35,042 bases of DNA from the NCBI GenBank assembly GCA_018650795.1, contig JABIFG010000311.1, forward strand, positions 1 to 35,042. Reading direction: 5' to 3'. The notes below the pieces were generated by a model that made no database searches, was not told the origin of the DNA, and saw only the letters and a program-made list of their open reading frames with translations. How positions within the stretch are numbered: position 1 is the stretch's first letter; each line of letters starts with the position of its first letter. The DNA is from Fidelibacterota bacterium (GTDB taxonomy: Bacteria > Fidelibacterota > UBA8477 > JABMPR01). The position numbers and the translations under genes are program-made. Shown here piece after piece: positions 8,192-15,374 of this stretch.

Positions 8192-9709
8192 TCAATCGAT
8201 ACTGTATATCATTTTGTATTTTGATTCCAGATAATCCATAAAGGGCTGAGCCGACAGCGGTTGCCCGGTGAGCTCCAGAACCAACTCTTCAGCTTTGCGG
8301 CCACGACCAATACTATGAATGTGCTCTCTTAACCATCCCAGCAGGCTAGAGAAATCACCTCGAGCGCAAGATTCATCCAGGCCAGGCAACTCTATTTTTG
8401 CCTGATTGAAAAACTGCACGCTATAGAGGTTGCCCAAAGTGTAGGTTGGAAAATATCCGAAAGCTCCAAATGACCAGTGCACATCCTGGAGTACTCCTTT
8501 AGAGTCCGTAGCAGGTGTCACTCCCAGATATTCTTCCATTTTTTCGTTCCATAGCTGAGGAAGCTCTGCCACGGGGAAGTCTTCATTGATGAGCATCTTC
8601 TCAATTTCAAAACGGAGCATGATATGCAGATTGTAGGTGGCTTCGTCGGCCTCTACGCGGATCATGCTGGGCCGCACACGATTCATTGCGGCAAAAAACA
8701 TCTCACGATCAGTATTTCTCAATTGATCTGGAAATTTGGATTGTAGTTTGGGGTAGGCATAACGCCAGAATGAAGGACTTAAGCCCACCAGATTTTCCCA
8801 CATCCTAGACTGGCTCTCATGAATGCCTAAAGAAATGGATTGTCCGAGGGGATTGCCAAACTCTTCTGCAAGCAAGCCCTGCTCATAGAGGGCATGTCCC
8901 CCCTCGTGAAGCGAGCTAAGCAAAGCTGACTTTAAATCGTTTTCCCGAAGTCGTGTGGTTGTGCGAACATCTGTAGGGTGGGTACTGGTGGTGAAGGGAT
9001 GGGCTGAACGGTCCTGGCGACCAATGTTGCTGTCAAAACCAATGGCATTCAGCATGCTGATACCAAAGTCCCACTGTTTGTCCACATCGTATTCTTTCGT
9101 AAGCACGCTGCCATTCACCCGGTGTTTAACCTCTCTTATGTTTTGAATGAGAGGTACTAGCCTGGCTCTGATTTCTGCAAAGAGGCTGGCCACCTTTTCA
9201 GACGTCATTTCTGGCTCAAATTGATCCAGTAGACTGTCGTAAGGTGTTAAACCCACAGCGAGATAGTTGGCTTTTTCTTTTTGGAGTTGAACCATCTTGG
9301 TGAGAAAGGGTTCAAAAAAGGCAAAATCGTTGTCCTTCCTGGCTCTGACCCAGGCTTGCTGTGATACAGACGCATGCTTTGCCAGATCAGTAACAAACTC
9401 CGTGGGAAGCATGGATTCCTGCCGGTAATCACGCCAGATTTCTTTGAGTTGACGGGTCTCACGATCGGAGAGTGTCATAATTCTTAGTTCACCTGTTTGA
9501 AGATCAATAAGTTCTTCCAGGGCATTCTTTAACGGTTCACCCACCAGCTTGGAGTGCATCAAGGTTGTAATATAGGCAACCTGTTCAGATCTAGCTGCTC
9601 CAGCCCCCTCCGGCATATATGTTTCCTGGTCCCAACCCAACAGGGCTTCAATGCCCTGCAGCTGGCTGGCCTCAAGTAATTCTTTTAAAATAATTTCGCG
9701 TGGTTCCAT
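8192..9709 (-). CDS. M32-family metallocarboxypeptidase (carboxypeptidase Taq type)
   Basis: A 505-residue cytoplasmic carboxypeptidase of family M32, the usual length. The zinc site HEGGH is at residues 268-272 within LLSSLHEGGHALYEQGL, and the third ligand Glu298 lies in GIHESQSRMWEN. Other family blocks are LLGWDQETYMPEGA near the N-terminus, HPFTTSTHPTDVRTTTR before the zinc site, RVEADEATYNLHI, and GYFPTYTLGNLYSVQFF near the C-terminus. It removes C-terminal residues from peptides, probably in peptide turnover. It is the first gene of a minus-strand pair with the SRPBCC gene. The divergent lipid A cluster starts 168 bases away. The ATG has an AAGGG site about 8 bases upstream. Confidence 0.95.
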   Translation of the reverse strand: MEPREIILKELLEASQLQGIEALLGWDQETYMPEGAGAARSEQVAYITTLMHSKLVGEPLKNALEELIDLQTGELRIMTLSDRETRQLKEIWRDYRQESMLPTEFVTDLAKHASVSQQAWVRARKDNDFAFFEPFLTKMVQLQKEKANYLAVGLTPYDSLLDQFEPEMTSEKVASLFAEIRARLVPLIQNIREVKHRVNGSVLTKEYDVDKQWDFGISMLNAIGFDSNIGRQDRSAHPFTTSTHPTDVRTTTRLRENDLKSALLSSLHEGGHALYEQGLLAEEFGNPLGQSISLGIHESQSRMWENLVGLSPSFWRYAYPKLQSKFPDQLRNTDREMFFAAMNRVRPSMIRVEADEATYNLHIMLRFEIEKMLINEDFPVAELPQLWNEKMEEYLGVTPATDSKGVLQDVHWSFGAFGYFPTYTLGNLYSVQFFNQAKIELPGLDESCARGDFSSLLGWLREHIHSIGRGRKAEELVLELTGQPLSAQPFMDYLESKYKMIYSID

Positions 9710-9877
9710 GTTTGACCCTTGTGGAGTTAAGTATATCTCTATTCATCGGGAATGTGGATTAAAATAACTTTAAATACAATTTTTGCCATGAATGAATTGA
9801 TTGGGCGGCAAATGGATGTTTTCAGACCAGAGGGGTTTACCCTTTCACTGCTATGGTTTTGCCTTAATTTTCATGCT

Positions 9878-10855
9878 ATGACAAACTCACACAAACTCAA
9901 AGCCGGTTTAATCGGCGCTGGCCATATCGGCCGCTTTCACACGAGACATCTCAGCCAACATGAGGACTGGGACTGTCAGGGTATTTTTGACACGGATTCA
10001 GATCGAGCCGAGCTGGTTGCAAATGAATTTGGCGTTCCGGTTGCTCCTGACCATCTTGCACTTATCGACGCTTGCGATGCTCTCTTTATTACCTGCCCCA
10101 CAAAATTCCACTATTCCTACGCTAGAACAGCTATCGGGTCAGGAAAACATGTTTTTATTGAAAAGCCTATTTCTGTCACCTTGGCAGAGGCCGAGGAATT
10201 GGTGGCTCTGGCCGAAAAACAGAATGTCAATATCCAGGTTGGACATGTCGAGCGTTTTAACCCTGCTCTGACTGCCCTGGATGATATTATTCTCGAGCCA
10301 CGCTTCATTGAGGCTCACCGACTCGTGAGTTTTGTCCCCCGTGGCATTGATAATCCCGTGGTTCATGAGAACATGATTCACGACATTGATATCATTCTGT
10401 CTCTGGTAAAAAGTCCCGTAATAGATATCCAGGCCAACGGTCTGGCTGTCATTTCCGATCAGGCCGATATCGCCAATGCTCGACTCACTTTTGAAAACGG
10501 CTGTGTCGCTAATGTTACAGCCAGCCGTATTTCCCTGAATCCCATGCGTAAAATGCGTATTTTTCAGCACGAACACTACATCACTATTGATTTCCAAAAA
10601 GGCTCAACCGAGATGTATGCGCTTAAAAACAAGGACGCAGATGTAACGGGAGATCGTGTGATACCCATGGAGGGCTCCGATAAAGCCATTGTGTATACCA
10701 ATCGCGAATTACCTCAGCTGGATGCCATGTACGCCGAGCAGGCAGCTTTTGCACATTCCATCCGAATTCAACAGACACCTGTTGTAAGTGGTCGTGATGG
10801 CCTGGAAGCCCTTCGTATTGCCGAATTGATCAACCAACAGCTTCTGGATCAATAA
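9878..10855 (+). CDS. Gfo/Idh/MocA-family NAD(P)-dependent oxidoreductase
   Basis: A 325-residue protein from the ATG at 9878. This start is preferred over an in-frame ATG at 9752 because the Rossmann motif (GLIGAGHIGRFHTRHL) should lie near the N-terminus and the added 42 residues look unlike the family; no good ribosome site marks either. The EKPIS motif around residue 100 holds the conserved Lys, and HENMIHDIDI carries the conserved C-terminal domain His. The family oxidises or reduces sugars. Its place directly before lpxB suggests a role in making lipid A or another envelope sugar, for example like GnnA (UDP-GlcNAc 3-dehydrogenase), but no gnnB aminotransferase is in the window, so this is only a guess. 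Confidence 0.85.
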   Translation: MTNSHKLKAGLIGAGHIGRFHTRHLSQHEDWDCQGIFDTDSDRAELVANEFGVPVAPDHLALIDACDALFITCPTKFHYSYARTAIGSGKHVFIEKPISVTLAEAEELVALAEKQNVNIQVGHVERFNPALTALDDIILEPRFIEAHRLVSFVPRGIDNPVVHENMIHDIDIILSLVKSPVIDIQANGLAVISDQADIANARLTFENGCVANVTASRISLNPMRKMRIFQHEHYITIDFQKGSTEMYALKNKDADVTGDRVIPMEGSDKAIVYTNRELPQLDAMYAEQAAFAHSIRIQQTPVVSGRDGLEALRIAELINQQLLDQ

Positions 10856-11991
10856 TAGCTACTTCAGCTAAAAACTTCCTTATTGTCGCGGGAGAGATTT
10901 CTGGCGACCACCATGCTGCCCCACTAATGGCAGCCTTAAAGGGTCAAAATGCGGAGCATACATTTTGGGGTTTAGGCGGTGATCTGATGGAAGCTGAAGG
11001 CCTTGAAACCCTATATCATGCGCGTGATTTGTCTGTCACCGGATTTATTGAAGTCCTTAAACACCTCTCCTTTTTTAACAAGGTCATGGCCAGCGTGGTT
11101 AGCCAGTGTGAAATCCGCAAACCTGATGCCGCCATATTACTTGACTATCCCGGGTTCAATTTACGTCTGGGCATGAAGCTCAAAGCCCTTAACATCCCCG
11201 TTTACTATTATATATCACCCCAGGTCTGGGCCTGGAAAAAGGGCCGCATCAAAACCATGCGTCAATTCATCAAGCACATTTTTGTGATTTTCCCCTTTGA
11301 GGAGGATTTTTACAAAAAACATGGTATTCCTGTCACGTTTGCCGGACACCCCCTGGTTGAAAGAGATTTCCATCTACCTGAACGCTCAGACTTCTTCAAA
11401 AAGCATGATTTTGATGAGAATAAGCCCCTGGTAGCACTCCTCCCAGGCAGCCGACGTAATGAAATGGAAAGGCATGTCAGGCCTTTACTGGACGCGATTA
11501 ACACACTCAAACAGAAACAGCCTGATATTCAATTTGTGCTGGCTGGTTTGTCTTCTCTCTCTAAAGCCTACTACCAACCGTTCTCTCAACTAGAAAACGT
11601 TAAGATTATCCATGACGAACCCTACCCTATGATGGCACACGCTGATGTAGCCATTGTTGCTTCAGGTACTGCGACCCTGGAGACTGCCTATCTGGGAACG
11701 CCTCTGGTGGTCATTTATAAGATTGCACCATTATCCTACCTCATCGGTAAGCTCCTGGTGGATATTGAACATATCGCCATGCCCAATCTCATTATTGGGG
11801 AAAGAGCCGTGCCCGAATTGATCCAAAGTGACGCCACTGGCCATAAAATCAGTGTTGAAGTCCTGCGTTTATTAACAGACTTGTCAGCCAGAAGCCAGAT
11901 GCTAGCCAAGTTAGACACGCTGAAGGAATCTCTTGGTCATCCGGGCTGTGCAAAAACCATATCAGCTGAAATTCAAAAGGATTTAGATTAA
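10855..11991 (+). CDS. lpxB: Lipid-A-disaccharide synthase, probable ATA start
   Basis: Glycosyltransferase (GT19) joining UDP-2,3-diacylglucosamine and lipid X into the tetra-acyl disaccharide at the inner membrane. Family signatures: FLIVAGEISGDHHAA at the N-terminus, LLDYPGFNLRLGMKL, YYISPQVWAWKKGR, VIFPFEEDFY, FAGHPLVE, LLPGSRRNE and VASGTATLE. The first internal ATG (10927) would remove the essential GEISGD block. The frame is open upstream to the preceding gene with no ATG, GTG or TTG. The best start is ATA at 10855-10857, overlapping the last base of the previous TAA; ATG there would give the classic TAATG overlap. This gives 378 residues, close to the E. coli length (382). Alternatives are a sequencing error or a point mutation. 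Confidence 0.9.
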   Translation: MATSAKNFLIVAGEISGDHHAAPLMAALKGQNAEHTFWGLGGDLMEAEGLETLYHARDLSVTGFIEVLKHLSFFNKVMASVVSQCEIRKPDAAILLDYPGFNLRLGMKLKALNIPVYYYISPQVWAWKKGRIKTMRQFIKHIFVIFPFEEDFYKKHGIPVTFAGHPLVERDFHLPERSDFFKKHDFDENKPLVALLPGSRRNEMERHVRPLLDAINTLKQKQPDIQFVLAGLSSLSKAYYQPFSQLENVKIIHDEPYPMMAHADVAIVASGTATLETAYLGTPLVVIYKIAPLSYLIGKLLVDIEHIAMPNLIIGERAVPELIQSDATGHKISVEVLRLLTDLSARSQMLAKLDTLKESLGHPGCAKTISAEIQKDLD

Positions 11992-11994
11992 AGC

Positions 11995-12660
11995 ATGGGC
12001 TTAGATCGAAAAACTCAGGCACGTATTTCGCAAATCGCCAGGCGGGTTGGAGGAAGCATTGTCAATATCATCGGTAAAAGTCTAAGGTTGGAAGTTCGGG
12101 GTTGGTCCCGCTTTCAGCATCTAGCACAGAATGGTGCACCCCTGGTTTTTCAATTCTGGCATGGTGACATGTTTATCGCCTGGTATTTGACGGCTCCACT
12201 TAAACCTGCTGCTATTGTCAGTCAGGCGGGTGACGGTGATATCGCCAGTGCCGTACTCGAAGGTTTGAACTATGTTACTTTTCGCGGTTCCAGTACTCGG
12301 GGTGGTCGCAGAGCATACAAAGGCATGATACGATATTTGCGTAAACAAGAAGTCAAAATTTCAGCCTTTGCATCTGATGGTCCCAGAGGTCCTCGTCGTG
12401 AAATGAAACCTGGAACTTATGTGGCAGCTCAACATCTTGATGGATATATCATTCCCACCGCCACAGTTTCCAAGTGGGCTTTAAGAGCCCGTGGGTGGGA
12501 TAAGTTTGCCATCCCACTTCCGTTTTCAAAAGCCATTGCAAGTTTTGGCGAACCTATCAAAGTCGATCCAAAGCTCCGTGGAGAAGAATTGGAAAATGCA
12601 CTAAAGCAGGCGAGTCTGCTCTGTAAAAAACACCAGGAAGATCTGGAGAACTCGTTTTAA
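11995..12660 (+). CDS. DUF374 acyltransferase, LpxJ-like lipid A secondary acyltransferase
   Basis: A 221-residue DUF374 protein. Visible motifs: a WHGDMF block (HX-D of the acyltransferase active site) at about residue 53, the strand PAAIVSQAGDGDIAS, GLNYVTFRGSSTRGG, FASDGPRGPRREMKPG (substrate/phosphate-binding block) and IIPTATVSKWALRARGWDKF. DUF374 includes LpxJ, the Kdo-independent secondary acyltransferase of lipid A known from Helicobacter/Campylobacter. Its place between lpxB and lpxK makes that role likely here. It starts 3 bases after the lpxB stop, so coupled translation is expected. It is not a classical LpxL/LpxM. The symbol is withheld because DUF374 also contains uncharacterised members. 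Confidence 0.85.
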   Translation: MGLDRKTQARISQIARRVGGSIVNIIGKSLRLEVRGWSRFQHLAQNGAPLVFQFWHGDMFIAWYLTAPLKPAAIVSQAGDGDIASAVLEGLNYVTFRGSSTRGGRRAYKGMIRYLRKQEVKISAFASDGPRGPRREMKPGTYVAAQHLDGYIIPTATVSKWALRARGWDKFAIPLPFSKAIASFGEPIKVDPKLRGEELENALKQASLLCKKHQEDLENSF

Positions 12661-12669
12661 TCGACACCG

Positions 12670-13662
12670 ATGAAGCTTCTAAATTATCTTCATACCGCCC
12701 CCTGGTTTTTGCCATTTCGTGTTGCTCTTTCGATCAAATATGGACTCCTCACTTCATTGCGAAACTGGATGTTTGACCGGCGTCTTTTTAAAACTCATTC
12801 CGTTAAAACTTCGGTTATTTCCGTGGGCAATATTTCTGCTGGCGGGAGCGGAAAAACCATTCTCGTTCAAGCCCTCGTTGCTCACTTTTTAAGCATCCAT
12901 AAGAAGCCTGCTGTTTTATCACGAGGGTATGGAAGATCGTCCAATGGCCTTGTCGTTGTGGCTGATGAAAATGGCCCTATTGAAACCCTCACTAAATCCG
13001 GAGATGAACCATTTTTGATTGCACATAATTTTCCCCGTGTACCTGTGGTCGTCTCTGAAAATCGAGTTGCCGGAGCTCATTATCTTGAGAATAATTTTGC
13101 GCTAGATGTCATTATTTTGGATGATGGATTTCAACATCGAATGCTCCATCGAAATCTGGACATCCTTATCGTTGATTTTCACGTTACACAGAAACCACAT
13201 CTCTTGCCCTGGGGTTTTCTGAGGGAAGGAATCCAAAATATTGAGCGTGCTGACTTACTGGTTTACAGCAAAAATGGCGTGCAAAATAATTCTGAAAACA
13301 ACCTACTTTTTGAGCTTGATAATCACGTCTATGACCATCAAAATAAGATGCTCATAATTTCTGAATTAAAGGGTGACTATGGCCTCTTTGCCGGCCTTGG
13401 AAAACCGGAGCACTTTTTCAAGCAAGTTGAAGATATTCATCAACGGGCAAGCGTAAAAATTTCGCTCCCGGATCATGCACAATATACCCCACAACAGCTT
13501 GGTGAAATAAAGAACAACTCCTGTGATTATTGGATTACAACCCAAAAGGATTTTATCAAGCTGGACCCTGCTTTTTGCGAACAATTCAATATCTTTTTTG
13601 TCAGTGTAAAAACAACACTTCCAGACCCGCTTTTAACTCACCTAAAGCAACACTTTAACTAA
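12670..13662 (+). CDS. lpxK: Tetraacyldisaccharide 4'-kinase
   Basis: A 330-residue P-loop kinase that phosphorylates the 4' position of the lipid A disaccharide at the inner membrane. The Walker A motif GNISAGGSGKT is at residues 53-63, followed by PAVLSRGYGR, the GDEPFLIA block, VSENRVAGA and the diagnostic DDGFQHRMLHRNLDI with the catalytic Asp. LLPWGFLREG and ADLLVYSKN are further family blocks. An N-terminal hydrophobic helix fits membrane association. It starts 9 bases after the acyltransferase and ends the lipid A cluster. The C-terminal third (DYWITTQKDFIKL) is also conserved. Length is normal. Confidence 0.96.
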   Translation: MKLLNYLHTAPWFLPFRVALSIKYGLLTSLRNWMFDRRLFKTHSVKTSVISVGNISAGGSGKTILVQALVAHFLSIHKKPAVLSRGYGRSSNGLVVVADENGPIETLTKSGDEPFLIAHNFPRVPVVVSENRVAGAHYLENNFALDVIILDDGFQHRMLHRNLDILIVDFHVTQKPHLLPWGFLREGIQNIERADLLVYSKNGVQNNSENNLLFELDNHVYDHQNKMLIISELKGDYGLFAGLGKPEHFFKQVEDIHQRASVKISLPDHAQYTPQQLGEIKNNSCDYWITTQKDFIKLDPAFCEQFNIFFVSVKTTLPDPLLTHLKQHFN

Positions 13663-13811
13663 ATTACACCTCCTTCATGATGATGATTAGCCTTAGAATA
13701 TGTCACATTGCACCCCTGGGCTACCACCATTCTCTTAATATTTTATTAATTACAGGCCGTTATTGTCAATTTTGGTCTGAAATGACCATTTCCCACAATA
13801 GGATGTTATAG

Positions 13812-14468
13812 GTGCCTAACGCTCTGGTTAAAGTTTGTTGCATCAGTTCATTTGAGGAGGCAATAATAGCTCTTGATGCTGGTGCTGATTTCCTGGGACT
13901 GGTCTCTGAAATGCCCAGCGGACCTGGCGTAATCCCCCTGGATGAAATAGCCAGTATTGTTAAAGCAATTCCATCAGAAACTAAAACGGTTCTACTGACC
14001 AGCAAGCAGAACCATCTCGACATTTTACGCCAACATGATTTGGTTAAAACCTGGGGTCTCCAGCTTGTGGATGAAGTCCCTATAGAACAATTAAAAAAGC
14101 TGAGAAAAGCTCGACCTGACACGTACTTGATTCAGGTCATTCATGTGAATGGTGAAAGGTCCATATCTCAAGCCTGGATTTATGAAGGGCTTGTTGACAT
14201 GCTGCTTCTAGATTCCGGAAACCCTGGTGCAGAAATAAAGACACTCGGAGGCACCGGTAACACTCACGACTGGAACATTAGCCAGCAGATCTGCGAGCTG
14301 ACCAGGCTACCTGTTTTGCTCGCCGGAGGGCTGACTGCAGACAATATTCACTTGGCAAAAAATGCGGTTAATCCCGGTGGCTTTGATCTCTGTAGTGGTG
14401 TACGTACTGGTGGAAGCCTGGACAAGAAAAAGTTAGAACTATTCATGAGCCTGGTCCATGACAGATAG
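13812..14468 (+). CDS. Phosphoribosylanthranilate isomerase (TrpF)-like protein, atypical
   Basis: A 218-residue TIM-barrel related to TrpF, which isomerises phosphoribosylanthranilate in tryptophan synthesis. Retained: KVCCIS at residues 7-12 (TrpF KxCGIT; catalytic Cys = Cys9), LLLDS with Asp134 (catalytic acid) and GGTGNTHDW at 146-154. Changed: the usual FxxxSxR phosphate/substrate loop reads VSEMPSGPGVI (31-41) without the Arg, and the C-terminal SGVE reads SGVR. No other trp genes are near; the next gene is a YjbR homologue overlapping by 11 bases. It may be a true but divergent TrpF or a relative with another substrate. The start is GTG with an AGGA site about 8 bases upstream. Confidence 0.75.
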   Translation: MPNALVKVCCISSFEEAIIALDAGADFLGLVSEMPSGPGVIPLDEIASIVKAIPSETKTVLLTSKQNHLDILRQHDLVKTWGLQLVDEVPIEQLKKLRKARPDTYLIQVIHVNGERSISQAWIYEGLVDMLLLDSGNPGAEIKTLGGTGNTHDWNISQQICELTRLPVLLAGGLTADNIHLAKNAVNPGGFDLCSGVRTGGSLDKKKLELFMSLVHDR

Positions 14469-14838
14469 GGCAAAACTCTCCTTAAAATATGCAGACTTTG
14501 AAGCACGGTTGTTGAGCTTCAAGGGATCATCTTTGAGCTTTCCGTTTGATGAAAAAACAGCCGTGTTTAAGGTAGCGAATAAGATGTTTGCGCTGGTAGG
14601 TCTTGAGTGGAATCCGCTGGCAGTAAATCTTAAATGCGATCCCGATGATGCCCAGATATTAAGATCACAATTTGAGGCAATCACAGCAGGTTATCACATG
14701 AACAAAGATCACTGGAACACAGTTACTCTTGATGGAAGCCTTGAGCCCGGTCTTGTGAATAAGCTTATTGAGGATTCCTATCTTCTGGTTGTGAGGAGTA
14801 TGAGTAAAAGGGAGCAGAAACGTCTTGGGGTCAGCTAG
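14458..14838 (+). CDS. MmcQ/YjbR-family protein
   Basis: A 126-residue protein of the MmcQ/YjbR (CyaY-like fold) family. The family pattern is clear: LSFPFDEKTAVFKVANKMFALV, LNLKCDP (here VNLKCDPDDA), then ITAGYHMNKDHWNTVTLDGS, and a final YLLVVRSMSK. The role of this family is not settled: members were called DNA-binding because of their fold and basic surface, but no general activity is known. It overlaps the end of the TrpF-like gene by 11 bases, so translation is coupled. No signal peptide or membrane segment. Confidence 0.88.
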   Translation: MTDRAKLSLKYADFEARLLSFKGSSLSFPFDEKTAVFKVANKMFALVGLEWNPLAVNLKCDPDDAQILRSQFEAITAGYHMNKDHWNTVTLDGSLEPGLVNKLIEDSYLLVVRSMSKREQKRLGVS

Positions 14839-15374
14839 TCTTTTTCTTCAGCGCCATTGATCAATCTTGATTTTTATGACTTGCAGTATTTCACTTTTTG
14901 TCTTTAGCCTCCGGGCAACAAGGGGTTCCGCATATTCGCTTTTTATTTCAGCTTTCGTCTCACAAAACCGGCCGATTGCAATTGATTGCCCTTGTCATTT
15001 ACTGTCTCCATAATATTACATTCGCTAAAAACACGTCAGATTTACCTAACACAAGTCTTTTTCATTTAATATATATTACCATACTTATCATATATATTAT
15101 TAACAACTTAAGCCCTTGTTTTTCCACTGGCATGACCTTTGACATATATAAAGGAACTTATGCAAAGATTATTTAACAAAACTGTTTTTATTTTTCGCCC
15201 CGGTGTGCCAAGCTATAGGCAAGCTTTTCCCACCCGGCGACACAGTGGTTTTGGACCAAAATGTACTCTCTTAAAGGAAGCTAGATTCTGAAAACATTCA
15301 TTCTCCCCCTGACCAATAAATTCACTCCTGGAGGTTTTTCTTTTGACTCTCTGAATTTGTTTGGCGCTCTAAAA
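14839..15374. other. Long AT-rich intergenic region upstream of the giant protein gene
   Basis: About 530 bases with no convincing gene. A TTG-started frame at 14898-15176 has a composition unlike a protein, no ribosome site and no family motif. Bases 15060-15115 are very AT-rich (runs of TATATATTA) and could hold the promoter. A nested hairpin sits at 15203-15243. A GGAGG at 15330-15334 is the only strong ribosome site; it is 40 bases before the ATG at 15375 and would best serve a TTG at 15343 that stops after three codons. Confidence 0.5.
15203..15243 (+). promoter_or_regulatory. Nested stem-loop in the probable 5' leader of the giant gene
   Basis: GTGTGCC (15203-15209) can pair with GGCGACAC (15236-15243) with one bulged base. 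Inside it, AAGCT (15210-15214) pairs with AGCTT (15222-15226). This gives a coaxial two-part hairpin about 130 bases before the start codon. It does not match a riboswitch class that I can recognise. Confidence 0.35.

Noticed and set aside
9752-9877. Longer N-terminus for the Gfo/Idh oxidoreductase
   Set aside because: The extra 42 residues precede the Rossmann motif and look like translated promoter DNA; the ATG at 9878 fits the family better.
14898-15176. 92-residue frame starting at TTG
   Set aside because: No ribosome site, odd composition with Ile/Leu runs from AT-rich DNA, and no family motif; it looks like chance.
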